The translations under genes were made by a program, and so were the position numbers. Under the pieces are notes generated by a model. That model saw only the letters and a list, made by a program, of their open reading frames with translations, searched no databases and had not been told where the DNA came from. From assembly GCA_963844055.1 (NCBI GenBank), contig CAWJMN010000001.1:558001-622000 (forward strand): a stretch of DNA of 64,000 nucleotides, in the 5' to 3' direction. This document shows, one piece after another, positions 12,688 to 24,800 of this stretch. Every line of letters begins with the position of its first letter. Position 1 is the first letter of the stretch. Origin of the DNA: CAWJMN01 sp963844055. Its GTDB lineage: Bacteria > Planctomycetota > Planctomycetia > Pirellulales > Pirellulaceae.

Positions 12688-12920
12688 AGTGAGCCATCAA
12701 ATCCGAAAACGGTTGTCCAAACAGGGGCTCAAGCTGCCGGTTGGGAACTTGAGCAGCCCCCATTTTCTGAAGGGAGTGCCGCTAATTGTAGGCGAGACTT
12801 GCCCCAAACGGTAAAGGGGGCGGCAGACCTTTCCTATCGTTCTAGTTAGGCCGGCTTTCGGCTTCTGGACGCATTTCAGGGGCCCTGCCAATCGACGCGG
12901 CCGTGTAATAACCTATAGGG

Positions 12921-14036
12921 ATGGAACCAAATGCCCCTTCCCCCAGCCCACCGACCGACCGGGGTAATACCTCGAGTCCCTCCCCCAAGGAAACAATATC
13001 CTCGGCGGAGGTCGGCACCGGCGCCGAACGAGCCAGCCTGATGGCGATGGCCGACCAGGTGAAGGATGACGTCCATGTTGCGGACGAGCACAGTGTTGAA
13101 GCGACGGAAACACCAGCCGAGAACCTGCGACGCCTCTTTTGGCGCCGGGTACGAATTCCAACGCTCCTCTTCATTCTGACGTGCGGGTCTACCTTTATCG
13201 CCGGCGCTACACGCTGGATGCCAGACCGTGTCATGCAGCAGATGGGGGCGGACGAGTTCACTTATCCGATGTCGTCGCTGGTACTGCGCCGTTCGGTCTA
13301 TACGAACTTCCATGAGGGGATGATTTACATGGGCTGCGTGCTGGCAATTTTGCTGGCACATGAGATGGGGCACTTTGTTGCCACGCTGATTCACCGCGTG
13401 CGCGCCACCCTTCCCTTCTTCATCCCGTTTCCCTTTTCTCCCACGGGAACCATGGGGGCCGTCATTGGCATGGAGGCCCACAAGGCTGATCGTTGCCAAA
13501 TGTTTGATATCGGTCTCGCGGGTCCACTCGCAGGTTTGGCGGTGGCGATCCCAATCTTATGGATGGGGATATTACAACTTGATCTTTCTCAGCCGCTGGA
13601 TGGAACGCGCCATTTTGATTTGCCGCTGGTCGTTCGCTACTTGATTAACATCGCGCATCCGGGCCAGTTGACCGGGCACGAGATTTCGGTCGCCCAAGTG
13701 AACGGCTATTTCATGGCGGCGTGGGTTGGCCTTTTGGTGACTGGGCTCAACATGATGCCTGTCAGCCAACTAGATGGCGGGCACGTAACTTATGCCCTGT
13801 TCGGCCGCTTTGCCCACTGGATTGCACGGGGCTTTATGGTCTTTGTGTTTGCGTACTTCGCTTACACGCTTGACTTTAGCCTCAGCCTGATGGCAGTGCT
13901 GGTGCTGATGCTGGGAACCGATCACCCCCCAACACGCGACGACTCACGACCGCTGGGCGTGGTAAGAACGGTCATCGGCTTTTGCTCGCTGATCATTCCG
14001 TTGGCCACGTTTGCGCCAGGGCTATTCTCCCCCTAG
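12921..14036 (+). CDS. site-2 protease family (M50) membrane metalloprotease
   Basis: 371 residues. The first 70 are hydrophilic and Pro/Ser-rich, a cytosolic tail. Membrane segments follow, including LLFILTCGSTFIAG and MGCVLAILLAHEMGHFVATL. The zinc motif HEMGH is at 147-151 with the third metal ligand in QLDGGH (Asp285), the hallmarks of intramembrane site-2 proteases. The loop TLPFFIPFPFSPTGTMGA is typical of the subgroup found in cyanobacteria, plants (EGY-like) and planctomycetes. Substrate unknown; such enzymes often release membrane-anchored regulators. No PDZ domain is seen. It is divergent from tmk and converges on the AsmA-like gene with only 49 bases between. Confidence 0.92.
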   Translation: MEPNAPSPSPPTDRGNTSSPSPKETISSAEVGTGAERASLMAMADQVKDDVHVADEHSVEATETPAENLRRLFWRRVRIPTLLFILTCGSTFIAGATRWMPDRVMQQMGADEFTYPMSSLVLRRSVYTNFHEGMIYMGCVLAILLAHEMGHFVATLIHRVRATLPFFIPFPFSPTGTMGAVIGMEAHKADRCQMFDIGLAGPLAGLAVAIPILWMGILQLDLSQPLDGTRHFDLPLVVRYLINIAHPGQLTGHEISVAQVNGYFMAAWVGLLVTGLNMMPVSQLDGGHVTYALFGRFAHWIARGFMVFVFAYFAYTLDFSLSLMAVLVLMLGTDHPPTRDDSRPLGVVRTVIGFCSLIIPLATFAPGLFSP

Positions 14037-14085
14037 GTCCAATAACCACGGGGGAATGGATTTATCAACCCTGCGGCCAGCGGTA

Positions 14086-17000
14086 TTACCCGCCGAACAG
14101 TTTCTTCAGGCCGTTGTTCAGTTCTTTCTGAATCTTCTCTTCGCCTTGCTTGAGCTGTTGGTCAATGACGTCGGTGCCACCCTTCACCTTTTCTTGCAGC
14201 AGGTTCTGACCCTTGGTCAGCTCGCCTTGCAGCAAGTCTTGGCCTTTACCAAGTCCCTTGCCGATTTCATTCTGCAAGGCACCCTTCGCGGCGGTCGAGA
14301 TCATCGTCTTGCTAAAGTCTTGCAGGCCACGCATGTCTAGACGTGGTGCTGCCAGCGTTCCACGTACAGGAATCCGGATCGACTGACCCTTTAATGCTGA
14401 CAGGTATTTGTCCTTCTCGACCCACTTGTCCAAGATCGGAATGACGGCCACCATTTCCACCGTCTGATCCAACCCAACGCTACCTTCCGTTGTGACGACA
14501 ACGTCCTTGATGGTCATTTTTAGGCCTTGGTGATACACGCGGCCATCGACCACCTTCACGTTGATGTTCTGCTCAGGAATTTGTAGTGCCAACGGCTGTG
14601 TTTGCGTTTCCGTCGTGGCCGTTCCCCCCAAGGGCTGCTTTTCCATCAGTGACTTGATGTTCTGGGCCATCGAAATGTAAGGCGAGGCCAAAGGTCCGGG
14701 GCCAATCCTGGCCTCGTGCACGAGCAGCTTCCCTTCGACCGACATTTTCATCGGGTCCATCAGAGGCATTTCTGCCCCTTGCAATTCGACCGAGAACTTT
14801 CCTTCCGCTCGCGTCGCATCTGCAATCAGTGGTGCCACATACTTCAGCCAGGTTTGGCACAGTTCCGGCGAAATCCGCATCTGTTCCACCAGAGGACCTG
14901 GACCAAGCACCAGCGGCATGCCGGCCTCGTTCAGGAACAGTTGTGGTGACGCGCTGAACTTTCCTTCGGCCATCGCCAATTGGAATGGCTGAATCTGAAC
15001 GACCCCCTTATCCAGCTTGGCATCCAAGTTGGCAGCGCCGGTGGTTAGTCCAACGTACTGCATGCTTTGCCAGCCAAAGCTCAGTTCGCCCGCGAGGTCG
15101 TTCGGTACAAGTCCGCCTGCCTTCTTCGTTGGATCGGCACTTGCAGCCAAGCCATAAAGTGGGCCGTGAATGACAAACTGCCGGGTTTCCGCCCCTACCA
15201 TTTCAAACGTTTCACCCAGGAAGGTGCGAAGCTTGCTGGTGACATCGGCCAATTCGTAGGCAACTTCGCCCCGCAGGTCGGTGTTTCCTTGCGTCAGCAG
15301 CTGCTGAATCGTTCCAGAGGCCGAAACCTGAATCGCACTGGCCGCTACGGTAGCCTTATCAAGGCTGAGAGAATCCTTGGCAGGGTCATAAACCGCCTTG
15401 CCGCCGAGTTCTACCTTCGGCTCGACCCAAGCTTGCTTCCAAGTAGGACGATTGGCATTGGCGACCGCCGCCGTCGAGGTTTGGGCGATTGGATTTTTGC
15501 CAGCCGGAGTCACCAGCGTTTCCATGGCTAGGTTTTCAATGGCCGATTCAAGCGTGGCTTCGACAACGCCGTCACGAATGCCTGCTTCTAGGTGTCCGGC
15601 AATCAAACCGGCCATACGCTGCGTTGCAGGATTGGTTGGGTTATCAAACCAGGCGCTGAGATAGGCGATGTTGCCACGGTAGTCCATCTTGCCGGTTACC
15701 GCTGCATTTCCTGCACCCCACTGAACGCGGACATCATCCATCCGAGCTGCAAAGGAAGAGCAAGCAATGGTTGAAGTTGGCGAAGTAAAGCTTGAGTCTT
15801 TTTGGTCGATAACGCCAGCGGCCTCGATTTGAACCGTGGGCTCACGAATGAGCAGGCCAGGGCCCATTGCGACAAAGCGTTGGATTTTCAATTTGACGTC
15901 GGCCACTTCCGAACGATTCAGTCCCAGTTGCCCCATTCCCTTGGCGTCGATAACTCCACTCAGCTGCCATTGGCTTAGCGAAGCGAAGTTTTGAGCGCGT
16001 GCCATCCAGTTGGCAAGCTCGCCTTGCAGATCGAACTGAACCGGAGCGGTCGTTTCCATTCCGTTCAAAGTTACTGGTTCGCGAAGCGAAACATCTAGCT
16101 TGTCGTTGCCGGCCTTGATTTCAAAGGCTCCGTTTTCGATCAGGCTGATCGTCCCATTTTGCCAAGGGGCAAGCATGCCAGCGCTCAGTTGTAGGTCATG
16201 CTCGCGCCATGGACGTGGAGCAATCCCTTGAATTTCAAAGTCTTGAATGCGAGCATTGGCTTGGGCCGAGATGCGTCCTTGCTCTTCACCCCAGGTAAGG
16301 TCGGCCGACAATTGGCCCATCATTCGAGCATCGCCGAAGTCAATAAACTGGCCGAGTTCTGCAGCCAACTTGTCGAGGCTTCCTTTCGCTTCGATCTTGC
16401 CTTGGGTAAGCGTTCCTTGGCCTTCGATGTTGAGGAAGTTCGACTCGCAACGAACGTTGTCGATGCGGATGCCATCTTGCCCTTGGGAAAGGATCGTTGA
16501 AACCAAGATCGGCTTATCCCACGAGATACGTCGCCCACCGGCAACGGCCGCAAGTTGTTCGGCCTTCACCGTTCCCATCAGGCGGCGAATTCCTTGCTGG
16601 GCCGTGCTTTCTAGCGACAGCTTTACCACGCCCGAAGTGAACTGCGTGTCCGGCCGTAGCCTTAGCAAGCGAGGCAGTTGGGCTGCCACACGTGCCACAT
16701 TGGCTTCGCCCTTAATGAACAGTTCATTGTTGTCGTCGCCCGATTGCAAGGCGTTAACCAAGCCGCTGGCGCTCATGTCGGCTGAGCTTGGCGGTTCCTT
16801 CACCTTCCAGGGTTACCAAGTCAGAAAGCAGCTTGAGCTTGTTGACGCTAAGTGCATTTGCAGCGAGAGCGATTTCCCCCTGAACGCCTTGAATGGCCGT
16901 TTGGATCTTGTCACCCGCCAAATACTGCTGCGACGAAACCGAGACGCCTGGCGAGCTAATGTTTTTGATGGTCAGGTTTTGCTCTGCCATGTCATTATTC

Positions 17001-17887
17001 CAGGTGTAGGCGACGTCCGCCGTCAAAGCACCTGCTGGAATAACATCCATGCTGAGGTAATGCCGAAGGATCGGCTGTGAAATCTCTAGGGGGAAGCCTT
17101 GAAGGTTCGTTTGGATTTCTCCGGTGCCCAAACCTGTAGGCGAGGCGGTCCAAGTCAGCTTGCCCCCCATTTCGCCAGGTGCGGCAATTGGCTTACCCGC
17201 TGCATCGAGTTCCGCAATCGAACCAGTGATGGTTGCTTCACGTGGTTTGCCAACACTGCCAGACCAATTGACGAGCGATTCTAAGTCACTAACGAGCCAT
17301 GCTCGGTTGGTCGCTTCTTCGACGAATTCGACGCTGGATTGCTTGAGCTCCAGCTGTACGTCCGGAGTGGTGGAAGGCTTTTCAGGTTGCTCGGGCTGTG
17401 GCGGCATGGCCTTGGCTAGAAAGGCTTCCCAGTTGGAGCCCTTGTCCGTCAGAACCACGCGAGCACGCAGCTTTTCAACCGTGATCTTTCCTGGATTGCT
17501 CGGTTGGAGGGCCAAACTAATCAGGCTGTGATTCGTATAGATGGCATCGACGTCGGCAATCGCTTGGCCATCAAAGTCTTTGACGCGTACGCCACGTACA
17601 ACAACTGGCGAAAACCAGTTAAGCGATAACGAAGTGACCTCAAGCTGGCCGCTAAGCTCGGGCGTAGCCCTTGCCAGTACGGTCTTCCACAGGCCGGTTG
17701 AGACGACAATCATCGGCGCAAAGCCGACAAGTAGTCCGACCAGGATGAGGACGATGAGGCAGCGCGTCAACAACCAGCGAAGAGCCGAAGTTTTACGCTT
17801 AGGAGCAACGCGACGGCTGGTGGGCCGTTCGTCGTCAAGCATGTCATATTGGTCATCTTGGGCACGGGTTCGAATGCGTTTGGCCAT
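14086..17887 (-). CDS. very large AsmA-like membrane-anchored protein, frameshifted at 16781
   Basis: Two frames (377 residues from 17887; 905 residues ending at 14086) form one protein of about 1266 residues. A basic cytosolic tail (KRIRTRAQDD) is followed by one membrane helix (RCLIVLILVGLLVGFAPMIV), then a long periplasmic beta-rich region with AsmA-like repeats such as SLSLNWFSPVVVRGVRVKDFDG and VVVTTEGSVGLDQTVEMVAVIPI. The C-terminus is a Gln/Gly/Lys helix (LLQGELTKGQNLLQEKVKGG). AsmA-family proteins act in lipid transport to or maintenance of the outer membrane. The break is at GCTCAGC on the coding strand (16781-16787 on plus); as GCTAGC the text reads GEGTAKLADMSASGLV without interruption. 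The GTG at 16803 that would start the downstream part lies inside the continuous reading, so two separate genes are unlikely. Confidence 0.85.
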
Positions 17888-18105
17888 GGCAATATTCGCG
17901 AGGAAACCAGGGAAGATTCATTGCGAGCGCACGAAAAGACTCGCTGGTCGCCCCTTCTAGCAAAAATGCCCAGGTGCACCTATACCGATGTGGGGATCGG
18001 GCCGGCTGAGCAGCTGAGCTACCGCCTACTAGAAAACAAACCGCTTCCCGTGGAGAATACAGGCTCCCCTATTCATGGAACCTCCTCACCAGCGTTTCGT
18101 TTCTT

Positions 18106-18766
18106 ATGATGGATCCCCTGCACCTGGTAATAGCGATTGGCCCCCTGGCAGCCTACTTTTTGCTGCTGAGCATGGATCAATCTGGGAAAGGCTCCGTTCC
18201 TAACGACGGGAAGCCGCGATGCGCTAGTGCTGGGCATCGGACTGGTTGGGCTGGTGATGGTCGGGCCGATGGAACTTTTTTTGCCCGAGGCGACCGCCGT
18301 CATCTTTGGCGGATGGGTGTGGTTGGTGCTGCTGCTGTTTTATCTGGTAAGCCTCGTGCTGCTGGTCCTTTTGCTGCGGCCGCGGATCGTGATCTATAAC
18401 GTTAGCCCCGAACAACTGCGTGCGGCATTGGCCGAGGTGGTTTCGCGACTGGATCAAGAGTCCCGTTGGGCTGGCAATTGCCTGCTGATGCCGCAGTTCG
18501 GCGTGCAGCTTGTTGTGGAACCGTCGGAGAGTGTCAAGAACGTTCAGTTGGTGTCAGCCGGCCGCGAGCAAAATTATGCCAGCTGGCGTGTTTTGGCAAA
18601 CTCGCTTTCGCAAGTGCTAAGAAAGTCTCGCGGCGAGCGAAGCCCTTATGGAGTCTTCTTGTTGTCGATTGGTTTTTCGCTGGCGACGGCGATGACCTAC
18701 CTGCTAGTTCGACATGGAAACGCCATCAGTGAATCGCTCGAACACATGCTTCGCCTTGGTACCTGA
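18106..18766 (+). CDS. membrane protein of unknown function, frameshifted at 18165
   Basis: The frame from ATG 18106 gives the first helix (LVIAIGPLAAYFLLL) and then becomes Gly/Arg-rich nonsense. The +1 frame continues from 18170 as AWINLGKAPFLTTGSRDALV, a second helix (LGIGLVGLVMVGPMELFLP), a third (WVWLVLLLFYLVSLVLLVLLL), a soluble domain (IVIYNVSPEQLRAALAEVV) and a last helix (SIGFSLATAMTYLLV). The junction is GCTGAGC at 18165-18171; as GCTAGC a single 219-residue protein results. I do not recognise a named family, although the design resembles planctomycete membrane proteins. Neighbour of the 761-residue membrane protein, 56 bases downstream on the same strand. Confidence 0.75.
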
Positions 18767-18822
18767 TCCAGGGCTTCGCCAAACGGGCCTGTGTCTGTTG
18801 TCGGATCCTTACAAGTGCCAAT

Positions 18823-21109
18823 ATGTCCACTAGCCCTAATCCGCCCCATGATGAAACAGGCGACCGTAGGGAAAGCACCGCAGTGGGTTTAATCTCAATC
18901 CCAGCGGATGGTTCACGGTCAGCTCTTGGTGGTGGAGTTCGCTGGACGCGTCCAGTTGTGCTGCCAATGGTGCTGGCGATTTTGGCAGCCATTCTTTCGC
19001 TGCTGGTAGGACTTGCGATTGCGGCCGAAGGAAGCTCTTGGCATTGGGGCTGTTACGTTGCTGCGCTGCTGGCCATTGTGGGGGGCTTTTTGTTCCGTCG
19101 GCAGGTCCTGACAGAAGAACATCAGTTGCTACAAGCGAAAGAGAGCTTGCGTGCCGAAGCGAGTCGGCATGATGCTCTACTTAAAGAGCTTGATGTTGCC
19201 CAAGAAATGATGGTGAAAGAGTGGGAAGCACGCGAAACGCTTTTCCAAAATCGTGAACGGGACTTAGAGCGTCGGTTATTGGCCTATCGAGAGTGGGAAG
19301 AATTTCCCGCCCCCGTTAGCCTAGCGGTTGATGATGTTTCCCATGCTGAGCTGACCGGCCTTGCGCAAAAAGACCGGCAAATGATTGAGCTGCTGCAGCA
19401 GAAGACGGAACTGCTGTACGAGAAGATTCGCAAAAACGCCTATGCCGTAGATGGCAAGCTCGACATGACACTGGTTCGGGCTGATGCGCTGCTTTTGGCG
19501 CACGATGTTGCCAAGATCTACGTCCCCAGTGTTACACAGCCGATGCTGGAAACGAATGCCGAGCTGTTGCTGCGCGGTGTTGGGCGAGCCAGCTTGCAGT
19601 TCCTTTCACTGCTGGAGTCTTTGCCGCTGCAAGTGAAGGATCATTCACTTGCAAGTTTGTACAGCTATTTGAGAACCGGGCTTTCGGTCTATTCGACTTA
19701 TCGCATGGCGGAGCCCTATTGGCCCTATCTCAATTCGGCCTATTACTTAGGACGATTTGCCTTGGGGGCGAATCCCTTGGCGCTTTCGGCATGGTGGTTT
19801 GCCGGCGCTAAGCAAGCAGGGGGCCAAGATGCTGGTGAATCATCTGGTCAATCGACAGGCGATTGCCATGCTGGGAAGCGCGGTACGAATCATTGGATTT
19901 GAAGTCGCTAATCTCTATGGCGGCGATTTTCGACATCGTGATCCGAACTGGATCTATGCGGCCGAGCTTACGCAGCTGGTTAGCCAATTTCCCCTTTCGC
20001 GTGAGAGCCTATCTGCCGCGCTACGCGAAGTGAGTACGCTGGAGCTACGCAGTGAATACGACCGTGTCTTTTTGTGTCGCTGTTTGGCGGCCCAAAAAGG
20101 GGCGCAGCCGGAAAACTACCATGCGGCCTCAACCCTTAGCGTGCAAGAGCGGCGGGCGATTGCCGCCCGGCTGGAAAAGTTCTTGGCCGCATTCATTCAT
20201 GGTAAGACGGCCGACCGGATGCGGACTTGGCGTGTTGCTGTCGAGGAGCGATTGGCCGTGAAGCTAACCGGAGCAGGTACCGTGGTCGCTGGCACCATTC
20301 GCGAGCAGCAATTGGATTCGCTCCGATCGCTGGCAAGTTTTTTGCTATCGATGAAGGAGTGTGAGCCAAGCGACCTTCCCCAGGAACTTGCTGGCAGCAG
20401 TATTTTGGCGGAGTTATCTGCGAATGAGCAGCAGAATGTGCTGGCCCAGTTACAGGAGAACCCGCCCTACTTCTTCGAGTATGCCGATATCGATCCGATG
20501 AGTGATTTGACACTCAAGTATTTGCGCGATCTGGCAAGATTGCACGTACAACGTGGGCCACGCGATGCGAGCCTTACTCAGGCAACGGTAGATGCGGCTA
20601 TCTACTTAGGAAAGACTTCCACGGAAATGCAAAAGCTGCTGAGCGAAGAGCTCCAGCGTGTTTGGCAGTTGCATCGGGCGGATGATGCCGTCGTTGCGAA
20701 AGTGCCTAGCGAAGTGTCGATGGCCGTTCTCGATTTGCTGGAGCCAGGAAATCGGATTCGCTTTGTGTACGGCGGTGTAACGCTTGAGCCAGCAGGTCCT
20801 GCGGATGGTGGGGCTAAAGAAAGCTTGTGGCTGGCAGGTGTTGGCAATCGCTTGGTGGTTATTGCCGTGGGAAGAGATCCAAGGCTTGTGTGGCATGCCG
20901 ACGTACCAGTGTCTGCGGATTTGCAAAAGGGATACCTCTCTACGTCGGTGCGATTGACCGGTGGCGAATGGGCGACCTCAGAATCAGAATCAGCGCGCCC
21001 TTCCCCTACGGCGATTTGTATTAGCACCTCCGCGATTGGCTCCTATGTCAATTACTTAGGGCCGTTACTTGCGGCATGTAAACTAGAGAAGTCGGGCTCA
21101 AACGGTTAA
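18823..21109 (+). CDS. membrane/coiled-coil protein of unknown function, frameshifted at 19807
   Basis: Restored length about 761 residues. Two membrane helices (VVLPMVLAILAAILSLLVGL and WGCYVAALLAIVGGFLF) are followed by a coiled coil (about residues 100-150) and a helical domain around SYLRTGLSVYSTYRMAEPYW. The 0 frame loses sense after about 19815 and stops at 19902. The +1 frame carries QGAKMLVNHLVNRQAIAMLG onwards to 21109. The junction matches GCTAAGC at 19807-19813; read as GCTAGC it gives FAGASKQGAKML. A run of five G at 19819-19823 is an alternative slip site. I recognise no domain; membrane attachment and a large cytosolic part are inferred. pgpA follows after 38 bases. Confidence 0.75.
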
Positions 21110-21147
21110 GCTAAGAAGTAGACGCTTACTTTTCCAAAGGATATTCC

Positions 21148-21645
21148 GTGAACGATCGACTCCGACTTGCGATTGCCACTTGCCTTGGCCTGGGATATTC
21201 ACCGATTCTTCCCGGCACTTGCGGCGCACTGCTAGGTGTGGCGAACTATTTGGCCATCGCCTATTTGGTGCCCAGTTCACTTTGGCAGACGGTGTTGATT
21301 GGAATTTCATTCTTCGCTTGGACCGCCGTGACCATTGGCTTGGCACGTTGGGCGGAAGGATACTTTCACGAAAAGGACAGCGGCATCTTTGTCACCGATG
21401 AGGTCGTCGGCTTTTTGCTAACGGTCCTGTTCTTTCGCATACCTGAGATGCCGATCCTGACGGTGCTATGGGCGTTTCCATTCACTCGGGTCATCGACAT
21501 CCTGAAAATCCCGCCGGCCAAGCGACTAGAAAAGCTGCCTGACGGCTGGGGCGTGGTGGCCGACGACATCCTCAGCTCGTTCTATACGATTGGGATTCTT
21601 TACGGCCTTTGGCAGCTGTTTCCGCGGCTTTTTGGCGGTGCTTAG
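21148..21645 (+). CDS. pgpA: phosphatidylglycerophosphatase A
   Basis: 165 residues, normal length. Family signatures are GLGYSPILPGTCGAL near the N-terminus, KDSGIFVTDEVVGFLLT, and FPFTRVIDILKIPPAKRLEK followed by PDGWGVVADDI. It dephosphorylates phosphatidylglycerophosphate to phosphatidylglycerol at the cytoplasmic membrane. The GTG start at 21148 has AAAGGA six bases upstream. The acidic pair in DEVVG and VADD would bind the catalytic metal. Confidence 0.94.
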   Translation: MNDRLRLAIATCLGLGYSPILPGTCGALLGVANYLAIAYLVPSSLWQTVLIGISFFAWTAVTIGLARWAEGYFHEKDSGIFVTDEVVGFLLTVLFFRIPEMPILTVLWAFPFTRVIDILKIPPAKRLEKLPDGWGVVADDILSSFYTIGILYGLWQLFPRLFGGA

Positions 21646-21891
21646 CGGTTAGGGCGACTTTCAAACGTCCTGCCGACAGGTGGTGCCAAGTGTCCAGTGT
21701 GACACGTTTGGTCCGGTCGGGAGGCGTACGGCCTGCAGCAGACGCGGAAAGTGCCCTAAAAGTAGGGTTCGCAGAGCGTTTTTGGGTACTGGCTCGTCTA
21801 TAATTACGTAGGTCCAAGCGGGCTGGCGGATTTCGTGCGCGCTGGCTGCTGGGACGAAAGCGGGGGCGGCGTTTTTTAGAGGAGTCACATC

Positions 21892-24800
21892 ATGGCCAGC
21901 GGAGCTTTGCCGACAGCAGGACCAGCAGGAAATAGGCCTGCGTCCGCGCCGCCCGAGGTGACTAGCGCTACCAGTGCGGAAGGGATCGTTCACCGTCAGC
22001 TTGATCGAACCAAGCTGCTTGTGAAAATGATCGACTTTGGTGTCCTGCTCGCATTGGCTGGGGCGGCGCTGCTGGCGTACTTTTTGGTCCTGGCGGTTGT
22101 AGATCACTGGCTGTTCTCGCTGGGAACGTTTGGTCGTTGGCTTTCGCTGCTGGGAATTTTCGTTGGACTAGGTTGGTTGTTTGCGCGGACTTGCGCCGTT
22201 GCTATTGCGCCGGATCAATCCGGCCTATGCAGCGCACACCATCGAAGAGACGATGCCCAAGTTCAAGAACAGCATCTCCAACTATTTGGATTTGGAACGC
22301 CAAGAGAACAAGGGCGTACACGCGGGGATTGTTGAAGCGGTTGGACAAAAGGCTGCTCGCGATATTTCAGCGATTGAGGTGGACTCCGTCGTTGATCGTT
22401 CGCAGCTTATTCGCGTGGGCTATTTGCTGGTTGCGATCTTTGCCAGCTTTGCTGCTTACAAGATCATGTCGCCACGTGATCCGCTGCAAACGGTAGCGCG
22501 GGTGCTGGCTCCCTGGGCGGATATTGCGCGTCCTTCACGCGTTCGTATTTTGGATGTAACGCCGGGCAGCAAAGAAGTCTATTTCGGCGAAACGGTAGAG
22601 GTTGCCGTCTCGTTGCGTGGTACGCACGAAGGCGATGAAGTTCGGATCATCTACTCGACGGCAGACGGCCAAGTGGTGGATCGTGCGGTTGTGATGAAGG
22701 GGGGCGTGGGCCTGCTCGACTATCGTGGCAAGCTGCCCGCTAGTGACTCGCCGAGCGGTGAAAACGGTAGCGGCGTGCAGCAAGACTTGATCTATCGCAT
22801 TGAAGCAGGCGATGCCGTTTCCAATAGCTATCGCTTGTCGGTAGTGACGGCCCCGACAATTCTGGTGAAGCGAGTGACCTACGCTTATCCCGATTACATG
22901 AAGAAGGAAACTCGCTCGGTTGATAATCAGGGAGACCTGACAGGGCCTGAAGGGGCTCGTGTGACGATTGAAGCGGTTGCGAATTTGGCGCTCGAATCGG
23001 CAGTTTTGGAAATGGACCCGGTTAATGGCAAGCCGACGGCAACGATTGCCATGTCTTGCGAGGGAAGCAATGCCCGAGGGGCTCTGGTTCTGGCGCGTAA
23101 TGCAGATGGCCAGCCCAAGTATCGCACCTATCAGATTCGTCTGGTAACCAAAGATGCGCAGCGAAATGACAAGCCGATCTTGCATGCGATTGAAGTAATG
23201 CCCGATTTGCCCCCCGAGGCAACGATCTTGTCACCGGAAGAGTTGGTACATGAAATTCCGCTCGATGGTGAACTGCCCGTTGAAGTGCGGGCCGTGGATC
23301 CTGACTTCGGTTTGACGCACGTGGGCATTGTGGGTGAGCGTGGTAGCAAGGAAAGTGAGCTTGTCACGCTGCTGGCGAAGGATGCTCCGCAAGTTCCGCA
23401 GTACACAGGCCGTGCGGTTTTAAAACCTGCCAAGCTGGGGATGAAAGTTGGCGAAGAGCTGGCTTTTTATGCGACCGCCAGCGACAATCGCCACGACATC
23501 GAAAGCGGTAGCCTACGGCCAAGCACGGGACGATCTGCTGGGCATATCTTGCGTGTGATTGCTCCTGAGGGAGCTAGTCCGATGGATGATCCTTCTCAGG
23601 AAAAGACCGACGAAGGTGCTGCGCCGAAGGAAGATGAGCCCAACAAGGAACAGGGGAACGATTCAAGCAGCGGCGGGGCAGAAAATCCGCCCAAGGAGCC
23701 GATGCCGGGCGACAACGACACGGGAAAGGAGAAGCAACCAGCGGGCGAAGACCAAGAAGAAGGGACTGAAGGCGGCGAAAAATCCAAGGAAGGGAAGAAC
23801 AAGCCTTCCGAAGGAAAGGATAGCGATTCAAGCACCGGCGGCAAAACCGGAAATAAAGACAAGGCCGACAAGGGGAAGTCCAAGGACGACAAGGGTTCTA
23901 AAGAAGAGGGAACCGGTGAGTCTGGCAAGGAGAATAGCGGCAAAGACAAGACCGGCAAGGAACAAATGTCGGGCGGCAAGGAAGGGACTAAAGAAGGCAA
24001 CAAGGAAAACGGAAAGTCGAAGTCCGAGGGGAGCAAGTCTAAGGAAGGTTCGCAATCGGGCTCCAAAGAAGGGGGCGCGGAAAAGAAATCAAACGGCGGC
24101 AAAGAGAAGAAGGAAGGGAGCGATAGCTCCAAGTCTTCTTCGGGCGAAAAGGGAACCTCTGGCAAGGACCAGCAGGGTGGCTCAGCGAAGGAAAACGAAG
24201 GAGCCTCCGAAGATAAGTCGGGGGGCGGCGCAGAAACCACCGGCAGTCCCATGGGAAACTCGCCACAAAGCGGCGAATCGCAATCGGGTGAATCGGGAGA
24301 AGGGCCAACGACCGGTGAAGCAGCCGGTAACAGTAAGACTCCGTCGGGAAACCAGGGAGAAAACAGCCAAGATGCTACTGGTGATGCAAGTGGCACACAA
24401 AACAATGGCGGCGGGGGAAGCTCTGCCCAGAAGAAGCCTGCCGGCGATCACGACGGCGACAAGTTCGACAAGATCCTTGAGCACATCAAAAACAAACAAA
24501 AGCCATCTAGCGGCGAAGCTCAGGCAAGTGAGTCTGGAACGCGCAATGAAAACTCCAGTGTCGAGCGAAGCAAAAATCAAAAGACGGATGGCCGTAACCT
24601 GAACGAGTATCAGGGGGAGGTTCCTGGCAGCCCGATGGGAAAAGAGGCGAAGGGAAATCCTACGCCAAGCACAACCAAGGATGTGGAAGGGAATGCTCCT
24701 GAAGGGAGCAAGCCATCGAATCCGATGGGTGCGGAAAAGAGTGAAACGGGCAAGGGCAAAGAGGAGCCGATGACCGGCGCTTCCAAAGAAAAGAGTGGAA

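Noticed and set aside
23596..24405. Ser/Pro-rich minus-strand frames opposite the low-complexity gene
   Set aside because: They arise from the G/A-rich coding strand; there is no start context.
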